A program made the position numbers and the translations under genes. The notes beneath the pieces were generated by a model that worked only from the letters and a program-made list of their open reading frames with translations, was not told where the DNA came from and did no database searches. Shown here in pieces: positions 1 to 8,997 of a stretch of 16,307 bases of DNA. The DNA is from CAYPFY01 sp964410105 (GTDB lineage Bacteria; Bacteroidota; Ignavibacteria; UBA10030; SZUA-254), in the NCBI GenBank assembly GCA_964410105.1, contig CAYPFY010000033.1, positions 1 to 16,307 on the forward strand, in the 5' to 3' direction. Numbering within the stretch: the stretch's first letter is position 1; the number at the start of each line of letters is the position of its first letter.

Positions 1-1480
1 GCATTGGACGGTGAAACCAGATTGAATGCGCCGGGGCTTGCCACGATAGTCGTAAAACTCCACCCTGAACTAAACGCACTTGTTCCTCCTGCGTTCAAAG
101 TGCTTACCCTCCAGTAATAGGTCGAACTGTTCGCGAGGCCGCTAACCTGCCGCGTAGTCCCTGAAACCGTCGAATCATCAACAATCGTCGTCGCAAAAGT
201 CGAGCTTGTCGACACCTGCACCCTGTAGGATGAAGCCCCCGTTGAAGCATTCCATGACAACGTTAACGTGGTCGGCTGATTGCTTGCGCCATTCGCCGGT
301 GCAGCAAGCACGGGCGTTGCCGGGGCAGCCACAATCGTCGCAAAACTCCATGGCGCACCTGTAGCCGTCGTAGATCCGCCCGCATTCTTCGCCACAACCT
401 TCCAGTAATAAGTCGATCCATTAGCGAGGGCAGCATAGTTATAGCTCGTCCCAGCCTGATTGGTGCTCACAACCGTCACCGGCGGGTTGCTCCCGTCAAG
501 ATAGACATCATACCCGGTGGCATTCGCTGACGACTGCCACGACAGAGTCCCGCTCACAGCCTGATTTGAAGCCGCATTGGATGGGGAAACCAAACTAAAT
601 GCACCCGGACTTGCGACGACCGTGGTAAAACTCCAGGCGGAGGAATACAAGCTAGTGCCCCCGGGGTTTGAGGCGTTCACCCTCCAGTAGTAGGTAGAAT
701 TATTGGCGAGGCCGGTCACCTGCCGGGACGTCGTCGAAATCGTCGAATCGTCAAAAACATTCGTTGTGAAGGCAGCGCTTGCAGAGACCTGCAGCCTGTA
801 CGAGGTTGCTCCGCTTGAAGCATTCCACGACAACGCTAACGTAGTCGGCTGATTTGTTGCGCCATTCGCCGGTGCAGCAAGGGCAGGCGTTGCCGGGGCA
901 GCCACGATTGTCGCAAAACTCCAGGGCGCACCTGAAGCCGTCGCAGAACCCCCCGCATTCTTCGCCACAACCTTCCAGTAATAAGACGATCCATTAGCGA
1001 GGGCAGCATAGTTATAGCTCGTCCCAGCCTGATTGGTGCTCACAACCGTCACCGGCGGGTTATTGCCGTCAAGATAGACATCATACCCGGTGGCATTCGT
1101 TGACGACTGCCACGAAAGCGAGCCACTCACGGCCTGGCCCGATACTCCATTGCCTGGGGAAACAAGATTAAACGCGCCGGGGGTTGCCACGATAGTCGTA
1201 AAACTCCATGCAGCTGACCAGGAACTCGTCCCGCCAGAGTTTTTTGCATTGACGCGCCAGTAGTACGTCGTATTATTGGCCAAGCCGCTCACCTGGCGTG
1301 ATGTTGCGGTGATCGTAGAATCATCGAGGACCGTCGTTGTAAAAGCAGAGCTTGTAGAAAGTTGCAGCCTATATGTCGTTGCGCCGGTTGAAGCGTTCCA
1401 TGACAACGTCAAAGTCGTCGGCTGGCCTGTCGAGCTATTGGCCGGGGAGGAAAGCGCCGGAGCTGCGGGGACTGTGGCGG
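1..1480 (-). repeat. Tandem 573-bp (191-residue) FN3 A+B module repeat
   Basis: The FN3 part of the gene repeats with a fixed period of 573 bp. Position 1 aligns with 574 and with 1147 (gcattgga.gg.gaaacca-like starts), and the stretch starting at 415 recurs at 988, identical for 74 bp (415-488 against 988-1061). The period is exactly 191 codons, so the copies stay in frame. Two full copies (1-573, 574-1146) and the first part of a third (1147 to ~1480, type-A half) are visible. More copies may lie left of the window. The near-identity of some blocks points to recent duplication or gene conversion. Confidence 0.85.
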
Positions 1481-2423
1481 CACTCACGGACTGCTGCGTC
1501 CATGAAGAACCCCCGTTTGTCGTTCTCAGAATCGTTGTCCCGTGGTCGCCGACAACGATTCCTGTTGAAGCGTCTTTGAATGAAATCCCCGCAAAATTGG
1601 CGATCGGCACGCTCTGATTGGTCCAGTTCGTCCCGCCATTCGTCGTATGAAGAATAACGCCGTTATTCCCCGCGGTCCAGCCGTTATTTACGTCGACGAA
1701 GCACACCGAGTTCAGATTATTCGTTGTTCCGCTTGTCTGTTTGGTCCATGTGGAGCCCCCGTTCGTCGTGCGGAGAATCATACCACTCAGGCCGACCGCA
1801 GTTCCGGTATTTGCGTTCACAAAGCGGACCCCGTAGAGATCGCTGGAGGTCCCGCTTGTTTGAACGGTCCAATTCGTGCCGGCATTCGTCGTTCGAATAA
1901 TCACGCCGAGGTCGCCGACGATCGTCGCCGTATTCGCATCGATGGCGGAGACATCGTCGAAGGCGGTGCTAATCCCGGTATTCTGAGCCTGCCACGTTGA
2001 TCCTCCGTTTGTCGTATGCAGGATGGTCCCCGTGTATCCGACTGCAAAGCCGTTATTCACGTCGGAGAATGACACTCCCAGAAGCGGCTGTGAGGAGCCG
2101 CCTGGCTGCGGGGACCAGGTTGCTCCGCCGTTTGTCGTGCGGAGAATAACCTCAGTGCCCAGCGTCGGATCTCCTCCGACGGCATTTCCGACATTTGAAT
2201 TTGCGAAACCCATGCCGAACAAATACGTCGACACACCGCTTGACTGGGTAAACCAGGTAATTCCGCCATCGTTTGAACGGACAATCGTGCCACTCAGTCC
2301 GCAGGCAGAAGCCGAGACCGAATCGATAAACTGCGCGGCGGAAAGACTTGCGCCGGACTGTCCATAGGATAATCCGGAAACACAAGTCAGCAAAAAAAGA
2401 AAATTTCGTAGCCTTTTAATCAT
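1..2423 (-). CDS. Secreted YCF48/BNR-propeller plus FN3-repeat surface protein (C-terminus off the left edge)
   Basis: The frame is open from the ATG at 2423 to the window edge, about 807 codons with no stop. It begins with a signal peptide (MIKRLRNFLFLLTCVSG, cleavage near residue 22). Residues ~25-310 carry seven repeats ending in an NGG-x-x-W-like motif (first SNDGGITW near residue 50, then TTNGGATW, TTNGGSTW, TTNAGTNW and so on). This suggests a seven-bladed propeller of the YCF48/BNR (photosynthesis-system-II-assembly-like) type. From ~317 onward two kinds of fibronectin-III-like modules alternate. Type A has LSWNAS...YRLQ...TYYWRV...SFTT; type B has LSWQSS..ATGYDVYLDG...YYWKV...WSFA. 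Boundaries are near 317, 413, 506, 604, 697 and 795. Such proteins are typically surface or extracellular binding proteins. A T9SS sorting domain may lie beyond the edge, but that is inference. No good Shine-Dalgarno precedes the ATG, and I saw no convincing promoter in the 380 bp upstream. Confidence 0.9.
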   Translation of the reverse strand, partial: MIKRLRNFLFLLTCVSGLSYGQSGASLSAAQFIDSVSASACGLSGTIVRSNDGGITWFTQSSGVSTYLFGMGFANSNVGNAVGGDPTLGTEVILRTTNGGATWSPQPGGSSQPLLGVSFSDVNNGFAVGYTGTILHTTNGGSTWQAQNTGISTAFDDVSAIDANTATIVGDLGVIIRTTNAGTNWTVQTSGTSSDLYGVRFVNANTGTAVGLSGMILRTTNGGSTWTKQTSGTTNNLNSVCFVDVNNGWTAGNNGVILHTTNGGTNWTNQSVPIANFAGISFKDASTGIVVGDHGTTILRTTNGGSSWTQQSVSAATVPAAPALSSPANSSTGQPTTLTLSWNASTGATTYRLQLSTSSAFTTTVLDDSTITATSRQVSGLANNTTYYWRVNAKNSGGTSSWSAAWSFTTIVATPGAFNLVSPGNGVSGQAVSGSLSWQSSTNATGYDVYLDGNNPPVTVVSTNQAGTSYNYAALANGSSYYWKVVAKNAGGSATASGAPWSFATIVAAPATPALAAPANGATNQPTTLALSWNASSGATSYRLQVSASAAFTTNVFDDSTISTTSRQVTGLANNSTYYWRVNASNPGGTSLYSSAWSFTTVVASPGAFSLVSPSNAASNQAVSGTLSWQSSANATGYDVYLDGSNPPVTVVSTNQAGTSYNYAALANGSTYYWKVVAKNAGGSTTATGAPWSFATIVAAPATPVLAAPANGASNQPTTLTLSWNASTGASSYRVQVSTSSTFATTIVDDSTVSGTTRQVSGLANSSTYYWRVSTLNAGGTSAFSSGWSFTTIVASPGAFNLVSPSN

Positions 2424-2726
2424 GCCTAATACGCCTATCCATGATGACGGAGTTCTTGCGGGTAGTCGTCCAATGTCGGACTTTTCGTGCAAGCGGTTCG
2501 TGCGTACCCACACTCCGGGTGATCAACCTCACCTGAATCAGGCCCGCCAAACATCCTCGCGTGTCGGCGGACATCAATCGTCTGAAAAAAAATCGCGAAC
2601 GGGTAAATCGCCCCCATCACATCACTGCGTCCTCGGGCTAGATTTCAGGGATTGAAGGGGATGGCGAGGCCGTTCGACGGAACAAGGGCTATCAACCGGC
2701 GGCGGCCGGGAACTTTGACGGCTGGG
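2424..2726. other. Intergenic region, no gene recognised
   Basis: About 300 bp lie between the terminator of the giant gene and the start of the propeller/FN3 gene, both on the minus strand. Short open frames exist on both strands (2435-2620 minus, 2422-2655 plus), but neither has a ribosome binding site or recognisable protein character. I looked on the minus strand for a TTGACA-N17-TATAAT-like promoter to drive the gene starting at 2423 and found none that is convincing. The promoter of that gene is therefore unresolved. Confidence 0.6.
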
Positions 2727-2766
2727 AAAAACGAACGGGGTGAGCATCACTGCTCACCCCGTCGTT
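2727..2766 (-). terminator. Intrinsic terminator of the giant repeat-protein gene
   Basis: A perfect 12-bp inverted repeat, 2735-2746 (acggggtgagca) with 2751-2762 (tgctcaccccgt), has a 4-nt loop. The stem can extend by four more pairs (aacg/cgtt) past a single bulged base. Read on the minus strand the hairpin is followed, after TCG, by TTTTT (2731-2727). It begins 37 nt beyond the TAA of the giant gene (2806-2804), which is the right place to end that transcript. Confidence 0.88.
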
Positions 2767-2803
2767 GAACAAGGCAGGAATTTCGATTCCCTATCGCACC
2801 GTA

Positions 2804-5800
2804 TTACTTCATCAGAATCATCTTCTTCACATCTCGAAATTCCTTGCCAGAGGAGAGAGATCGTGCATAAATCCTGTAGACATAGACCCCCGAGGGAAGC
2901 GTTTCACCGCCATTGGAGAGGGAATTCCACTCCACAGACTGATAACCTGCTCCCTTCTCTGAGTTCACCAGAGTCGTTATCTCCTGGCCGAGCATATTGA
3001 ACACGCTGATCCTCACCGAGCTCGCCTCGGGCAGGTCATACCCGATGATCGTCGTCGGATTGAACGGATTCGGGTAATTCACATGCAGGGCGAACCTGTC
3101 CGGCACCGGCTGGGGAACCGACTTAGCATCTGCTGCGACCTGGGGATTCAGAGCTGTGGTCGCGCCCGAGCATCCGGGGATCGCCTTCAGCGCCGCCCCG
3201 GTATTGTCGAGAATATTACCCCCCTGAAGCCGGGTGAAGAACGTATACGTCACGGTGCCGCCGGCCGTTGAGCCGACGATCGTCTTCGTGTTATACTTCG
3301 CGGAGATGATATACGTCTTTCCGGGTATAGCGCCGGTGACGCAAATGGTCGACACTTCCTCCGTCGAGGAATATGCCGTCTCTGATCCGGATCCGAGCGT
3401 GCTGCACGTGTCGTTATACAGGTTCAGCTGTCTTGCCTGCTGAAGGTGGAAGAGCACGAGCTGGCTTGAATCCTTCGACTGCACAACTTCAAGGCAGAAG
3501 TTAGGGCTAGGAGCAACCACCTTTGTGTAGTAGAAAAATACACCGGGCGTTGCATTGGAGACCTTATTGCCCCCGCCTATCTGATAGCAGACATTCGTCA
3601 GACTCTGCGCAACGCCGCTGGCATACATGCTGCAGGTCGTCTGAGTCGGGAACATATGTCCCGTCTGGCAGAACACCTGAACAGTCTTCTGGCACGTATT
3701 GCTGCAGCCATTGGCGGAGTTGGAAACTGTCACGGAGAGCGTAAAGCTGCCGCCCCCCGTATCTGCAACCACCGTAACGCACGATCCGCTCGTGGAGCCG
3801 GAGGGGATCGAGCCGTTTCCGGAGATCGACCAGTTATAAGACAGCGTGCTGCCTGAGGCCACGCAGAACTGATTGTTTGTTGACCCGCAGGCAACGGTAT
3901 TGGCGCCCGAGATCGTACAGTTCGGTTTTGTGCTATCGACGGTAACGGAGGCCGAGGTAGTGCTCGAGCAACCGTTAGCGGAATTCGTCACGGTGAGATT
4001 ATACGTGCCGGGAGCGCTCACCGTCGGATTCTGGTCTGACGAGGCATAGCCGCCCGGCCCGGTCCATGAGTAACCGAACCCGTCCGGCTTTGCCGTCAGC
4101 TGCACGGAAGACGTCGAGCAGGTCAGCTTGCCACCCGTGGCGACTGCGCCTGGCTTGGCCGCATCCCTGTTCACCAGGGTAGAGGTTGAGCTCGAGCAGC
4201 CCGTGGCGGAATTCGTCACGGTCAGATTATACGTCCCCGAGTCGCTCACCACAGGATTCTGGGTAGAGGACTTGAACCCGTTGGGGCCGGTCCAGGAATA
4301 GCTGAACCCATCCGGTTTCGCCGTCAGTTGAACGGTCGGCGTCGTGCACGTCACCTTTCCGCCGGTTGCCGTAGCGCCCGGTGCGCCGGCGTCCTTGGTA
4401 ACAGTGGCAGACGTCGAGCTTGAGCAACCGGTCGCATTATTCGTCACCGTCAGATTATAGGTGCCGGAATCGGTCACCGAAGGATTCTGCGTCGAAACAT
4501 TGAACCCATTGGGGCCGGTCCAGTGATAGGCAAACCCATCCGGTTTTGCTGTCAGCTGGATGGAGGTAACGGAACAGGTCAGCTTGCCGCCGGTCGCGGT
4601 CGCGCCCGGCGCGTTCGTATCTTTCGTCACCTTCGCCGAGGTGGAGCTTGAGCAGCCCGTCGTATTATTCGTGACAGTCAGATAATATGTACCGGAGTCG
4701 CTCACAGTCGGATTCTGAGCCGTCACATCGAGCCCGTTGGGGCCGGTCCAGTGATAGGCAAACCCATCCGGTTTCGCTGTCAGCTGGATCGAGCTAACGG
4801 AACAGGTCAGCTTGCCGCCGGTCGCGGTTGCGCCCGGTTTCCCGGCATCCATTGTCACCTGGGTCGATGTCACGCTCGAGCAACCCGTTGAAGAATTTGT
4901 CACAGTCAGATTATAGGTACCGGAATCGCTCACCGAAGGATTCTGCGTGGAAACATTGAACCCATTGGGGCCGGTCCAGTGATAGGCAAACCCATCCGGC
5001 TTCGCCGTCAGCTGAATNNNNNNNNNNNNNNNNNNNNNNNNNNNNNNNNNNNNNNNNNNNNNNNNNNNNNNNNNNNNNNNNNNNNNNNNNNNNNNNNNNN
5101 NNNNNNNNNNNNNNNNNCATTGGGGCCGGTCCAGTGATAGGCAAACCCATCCGGCTTCGCCGTCAGCTGAATCGACGTCACGGAGCAGGTCAGCTTGCCG
5201 CCTGTTGCCGTAGCGCCGGGGGCTCCGCCGTCCATCGTCACCTGAGCGGATGTCGAGCTGGAGCAGCCGTTGGTGGAGCTTGTCACGGTCAGATTATACG
5301 TACCGGAATCGCCCACCGAAGGATTCTGGCTTGAGGACTTAAACCCGTTCGGGCCAGTCCATGAGTAGCTGAACCCATCCGGCTTCGCCGTCAGCTGAAT
5401 TGACGTTACGGAGCAGGTCAGTTTGCCGCCTGTTGCCGTAGCGCCGGGAGCGCTTGCATCCTTCGTCACCTGAACAGATGTGGTGCTCGAGCAGCCGGTT
5501 GCATTATTCGTCACCGTCAGATTATACGTGCCGGAGTCGGACACCGTCGGATTCTGCGTCGAAACATTGAACCCGTTAGGGCCGGTCCACGAATACGCGA
5601 ACCCATCCGGTTTAGCGCCCAGCTGAATCGAGGTAACGGAGCAGGTCAATTTGCCGCCTGTTGCCGTAGCGCCGGGGGCGCTTGCATCCATCGTCACATG
5701 AACAGACGTTGAGCTGGAGCAGCCGGTTGCATTATTCGTCACCGTCAGATTATACATGCCGGAGTCGGACACCGTCGGATTCTGCGTCGAAACACTGAAC

Positions 5801-8577
5801 CCGTTAGGGCCGGTCCACGAATACGCAAAACCATCTGGTTTTGCGGTCAATTGAAGAGACGGATTCGTGCACGTAAGCTTGCCGCCCGTTGCCGTAGCGC
5901 CGGGGGCGCTGGCATCCATCGTCACATGAACAGACGTTGAGCTGGAGCAGCCGGTTGCAGAATTCATCACGGTAAGATTGTAGGTGCCGGAGTCAGACAC
6001 CGTCGGATTCTGCGTCGAAACATTGAACCCGTTGGGGCCGGTCCACGAATACGCGTACCCATCAGGTTTTGCGGTCAGTTGGAGAGACGGATTCGCGCAG
6101 GTCAGCTTACCGCCCGTTGCCGTGGCTCCGGGAGCGCTCGCGTCCTTCGTCACATGGACGGACGTTGAGCTGGAGCAGCCGGTTGCGGAATTCGTCACCG
6201 TCAGATTATAGGTGCCGGAGTCGGACACCGTCGGATTCTGCGTCGAAACATTGAACCCGTTGGGGCCGGTCCACGAATAGGCAAACCCATCCGGTTGAGC
6301 CGTCAACTGGAGAGATGGATTTGCGCAGGTCAGCTTGCCGCCCGTTGCCGTGGCGCCGGGGGCGCTGGCATCCTTCGTCACCTGAACAGACGTAGAACTC
6401 GAGCAGCCGTTGGCACTATTTGTCACAGTCAGATCATATGTGCCGGAATCGCTCACCGAAGGATTCTGGCTTGAAGACTTGAAGCCATTGGGGCCGGTCC
6501 ACGAATAGGCGTACCCATCCGGTTTTGCCGTCAGATGAATCGACGGAGTCGAGCAGGTCACCTTGCCGCCCGTGCCGACCGCTCCGGGAGCGGAAGCATC
6601 CATCGTCACCTGGACAGAGGTGGTGCTTGAGCAGCCGTTAGCATTATTCGTCACCGTCAGATAATAGGTGCCGGAGTCGCCCACGGTCGGATTCTGCGTC
6701 GAGACACTGAACCCGTTGGGGCCGGTCCACGAATAGGCAAATCCATCCGGTTTCGCCGTCAATTGAATGGACGGAGTCGAGCAGGTCAATTTGCCGCCCG
6801 TTGCCGTAGCGCCGGGTTTGCCTGCATTCATCGTCACCTTGGTCGATGTGTTGCTGGAGCATCCCGTCGAAAAATTCGAGACGGTCAGGTAATACGTGCC
6901 GGAATCGCTCACCATGGGATTCTGGCTTGAGGAAACAAACCCTTTCGGTCCAGTCCACGAATAGGTATACCCATCGGGCTTCGCCGTCAACTGGATGGAC
7001 GTCGTCGAGCAATTCAGTGTGCCGCCCGTTGCGGTAGCGCCGGGAACCGTATTGGACATACCCACCACAACGGTATCGCGTGCGCTGCATCCGCCCGCCC
7101 CGGTGACCGTCAGGATATACGTACCCTGTGCCGTCACCTTTGGAGTAAAGGAGGAGGACGCAAATCCTGCGGGGCCCGTCCAAGACGCCGTGGCTCCCTG
7201 CAGGGAGGATGATCCATCCAGAGTCACGCTCGTCGTCGAGCAGGTCAGCATCTTATCTGCGCCGGCGATTGCGTCGGGGTAGGGATAAACCGTCAGTTTC
7301 ACCGTATCGACGGCAACACCGCAACCCTGATCGCTCGGGACTGTCAGAGCGATCAGAGCGCTCCCGGTACCGGTAAATGTCACCGAGGATGTCATCGAAC
7401 TCTGGTCGGCGACCGTAGCGGGGCCGCTCAGAACTGACCAGGTTCCCGTACCGTGATCAGCAAAACCGTTCAGCGTAAAGGAGCTTGTCGTCCCCTGTGT
7501 ACACTGAGCCTGATCCGGCCCTGCGTTGGCAACCGGAGCCGGAATAACGGAGAATTTTATGAGACAAAAATCCTGGAGAGAACTCGTAAAGGAAGCGGAC
7601 GACCTCGTTTGAAACAAGATCGTCGACTTCGGGTTACAGGGATCGAGCGGCAACAGATTCAGGGCCGTCAGATCCACGCCGAACTCAACGAGTTGAAGGG
7701 CTATCGTCGAATCGGTGAGAACCCCGTTCGGCGTCACACCCTGGCCGGGTGCGACCGCGGGGATTTTCGCAAGATTCGTCGTAATGAAGGCCTTTCCGGC
7801 CGTGAGGGTATCGGCAATCAGCGTCCATGATCCGCCTGAGTTGGTGGACCACTCGCGGACGCTGACGAAGGGCTTCTGGCCGCCGTTCGTATAATCAACG
7901 ACGAGAAGAAAGTCACCACCGGTCAAATGTCCGAGAACGTCTACCGACCCCGCCGTGCGGCCACCGACCGTCCCGTTCCCCGTTATATGATTGCTTCCGG
8001 ATGTTGAGCGGTCGATATACACACCCTTCTGGTCGAGTTCAATGCCTGCGAAGCTCGTGCCGTTCGTGGCGCGGGTTTCAAAGGCGGCGACGATCCAGCG
8101 GTGTCCGTTTGACGGATCCACACGGGTCGACGCGTAGCAGTTCGTAATATCATTCTTCTGGGGGCTCCCCGAGCTATTCGTCGTGTCGAGCACCATCCAA
8201 TGTCCGCTCCCCGGTGCGATGGACTGATCATTCTTCTGTCCGCCGTTAAACTGAGTGGGGTCGCTGCCGGTGGCCCAGTTGGGGTCGCGGAACCACACGC
8301 TATTGGTCAGGTCGTTATAACCGATGACCGAGTGTCCGCCGGACTGGAGCAACAGCGCGTTGCCGGTCGGACCTTTGGACCAGTCATCTCCGAAGAGAAA
8401 CGGGGCACCCGGATAGGTGAGTCCCGAGAAAAAGTTGGCGTCGATTTCGACGTTTGACGCACTCCCCGGTGTCCCTCCCGGTGCTGTCTGAGCGATCAGC
8501 GCGGTTGCGGAGAAAAGCAGGAAGGCGGCCACGCAGAAAAACAACTTGCGCATCCGAAGCAATGAAAAAAAGTGCAT
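2804..8577 (-). CDS. Giant T9SS-exported surface protein with 13+ tandem 76-residue Ig-like repeats (split by an assembly gap)
   Basis: The gene starts at ATG 8577, nine bases after AAGGAG (8587-8592), and ends at TAA 2806-2804. A 100-N block at 5018-5117 shifts the literal frame: one part runs into a stop at 5008 and the other resumes at 5017. Collapsing the identical 55-bp gap flanks gives one frame of 1,872 residues. Numbering on that join: signal peptide 1-30 (MRKLFFCVAAFLLFS core, ending ALIAQ); a globular N-terminal domain ~31-346; a PKD-like domain ~347-431 (ANAGPDQAQC); a diverged Ig-like unit ~432-511; thirteen 76-residue Ig-like units 512-1499 (TATGGKLTC..., WTGPNGF, QNPTVSDSGTYNLTVT, TGCSS); a diverged Ig/PKD unit ~1500-1586; a Cys-containing unique region ~1587-1776; and a T9SS type A sorting domain 1777-1872 (YPNPFNPTT, NMLGQEITTL, SGVYVYRIY). 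It is likely exported by the T9SS and displayed on the surface, perhaps as an adhesin (inference). The true repeat number is uncertain because of the gap. Confidence 0.9.
3926..7044 (-). repeat. Tandem array of 228-bp (76-residue) Ig-like units
   Basis: Within the giant gene, units beginning P-G-A-T-A-T-G-G and ending with a T-x-D-x-x-x segment repeat every 228 bp. The array spans 3926-7044. After removing the 100 Ns and one copy of the duplicated 55-bp flank it measures 2,964 bp, exactly 13 x 228, so every unit has the same length. Each unit has two conserved cysteines (unit positions 12 and 62) that could form the Ig-type disulfide. Variable positions include the GF-x-x-S-x-QNP loop (FNVST, FSVST, FKSSS) and the first strand (STPS, ANPS, SVTS). 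Confidence 0.92.
5018..5117. other. Assembly gap (100 Ns) inside the repeat array
   Basis: One hundred consecutive Ns, the customary placeholder for a gap of unknown size. The 55 bases left of it (4963-5017) are identical to the 55 bases right of it (5118-5172), both starting cattggggccgg and ending cagctgaat. The true distance that keeps the reading frame is -55 bp plus any multiple of 228 bp. The frame break seen here is therefore an assembly artefact, not a mutation. Confidence 0.97.
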
Positions 8578-8586
8578 GATGCAGAG

Positions 8587-8592
8587 CTCCTT
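8587..8592 (-). promoter_or_regulatory. Shine-Dalgarno of the giant repeat-protein gene
   Basis: On the minus strand AAGGAG lies nine bases before ATG 8577. It favours this start over the second in-frame ATG (residue 9, position 8553), which would shorten the signal-peptide n-region. Confidence 0.75.
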
Positions 8593-8690
8593 GAAAATTT
8601 AGAATTGGAAAAGTGAATTTCTATTGGCAAGAAACCTCCCGGCCCAACGATTCATCGGCGAGATGATTCAGTGCGCAATCATGGTAAATA

Positions 8691-8719
8691 AATCCAGAGG
8701 CGGTCGGCGTGCGTGTCAA
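8691..8719 (-). promoter_or_regulatory. Putative sigma70-type promoter of the giant gene
   Basis: On the minus strand a perfect TTGACA (8719-8714) is followed after 17 bp by TGGATT (8696-8691), a weak -10. TTTATT four bases further down is an alternative. The implied 5' leader is about 105-110 nt. The -10 is poor, so the call rests on the -35 and on the matching 17-bp spacing of other promoters in the window. Confidence 0.4.
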
Positions 8720-8997
8720 CACATTGAATGGTTGATTTACTCGATTACTCTTGGAGGAAATTATTCTGATGAAATTTTCTCGGAATCCGGCGTTGAGTGA
8801 AGCGTTTCTCCGGATGAAGAGGGGAATGAAAATCTCAACACAAATAAGGAAATCGGAAAAAAAATCTCAACTCGGGCGGGGGATTTATTCCGCGCCGGAA
8901 CAACCGGGGGGGGAGAGGATAAAAAAACCGGTTCGGAGTTTCTTTGGGGGGACTTACAGAAGTGTTGAAAATCTCGAAGAAATGGGCAAAATCGATC

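Larger units (their letters stand above)
8578..8997. other. Intergenic region between the PilX-like gene and the giant gene
   Basis: A 420-bp region between two minus-strand genes. It holds the Shine-Dalgarno and putative promoter listed separately. The left-to-right middle part (8760-8940) is purine-rich on the plus strand, with A-tracts and G-tracts. No clean intrinsic terminator for the PilX-like gene was found: AACCGG...CCGGTT can pair, but the U-rich run falls in the loop rather than after the stem. A plus-strand open frame from ATG 8769 is discussed under findings. Confidence 0.55.

Noticed and set aside
1276..2367. Several plus-strand frames opposite the propeller/FN3 gene
   Set aside because: They are antisense shadows of a repetitive, GC-biased coding region and end irregularly, whereas the minus-strand frame is open throughout.
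2435..2620. 61-codon minus-strand frame in the intergenic region
   Set aside because: No ribosome binding site, odd composition, no recognised motif, and a competing frame is open on the other strand.
5008..5150. Stop codon at 5008 and a second open start near 4933, as if there were two genes
   Set aside because: The frame change is produced by the 100-N placeholder. Both sides are the same repeat family and join in frame when the duplicated 55 bp is collapsed.
3926..7044. CRISPR-like regularity of repeats
   Set aside because: The 228-bp period is coding, in frame, and has no short repeat/spacer pattern. It is a protein domain array.
8860..8945. Possible terminator hairpins downstream of the PilX-like gene
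   Set aside because: AACCGG/CCGGTT pairing places the T-run in the loop, and other stems are short or mismatched. No structure has a stem followed by a T-run in the right order.
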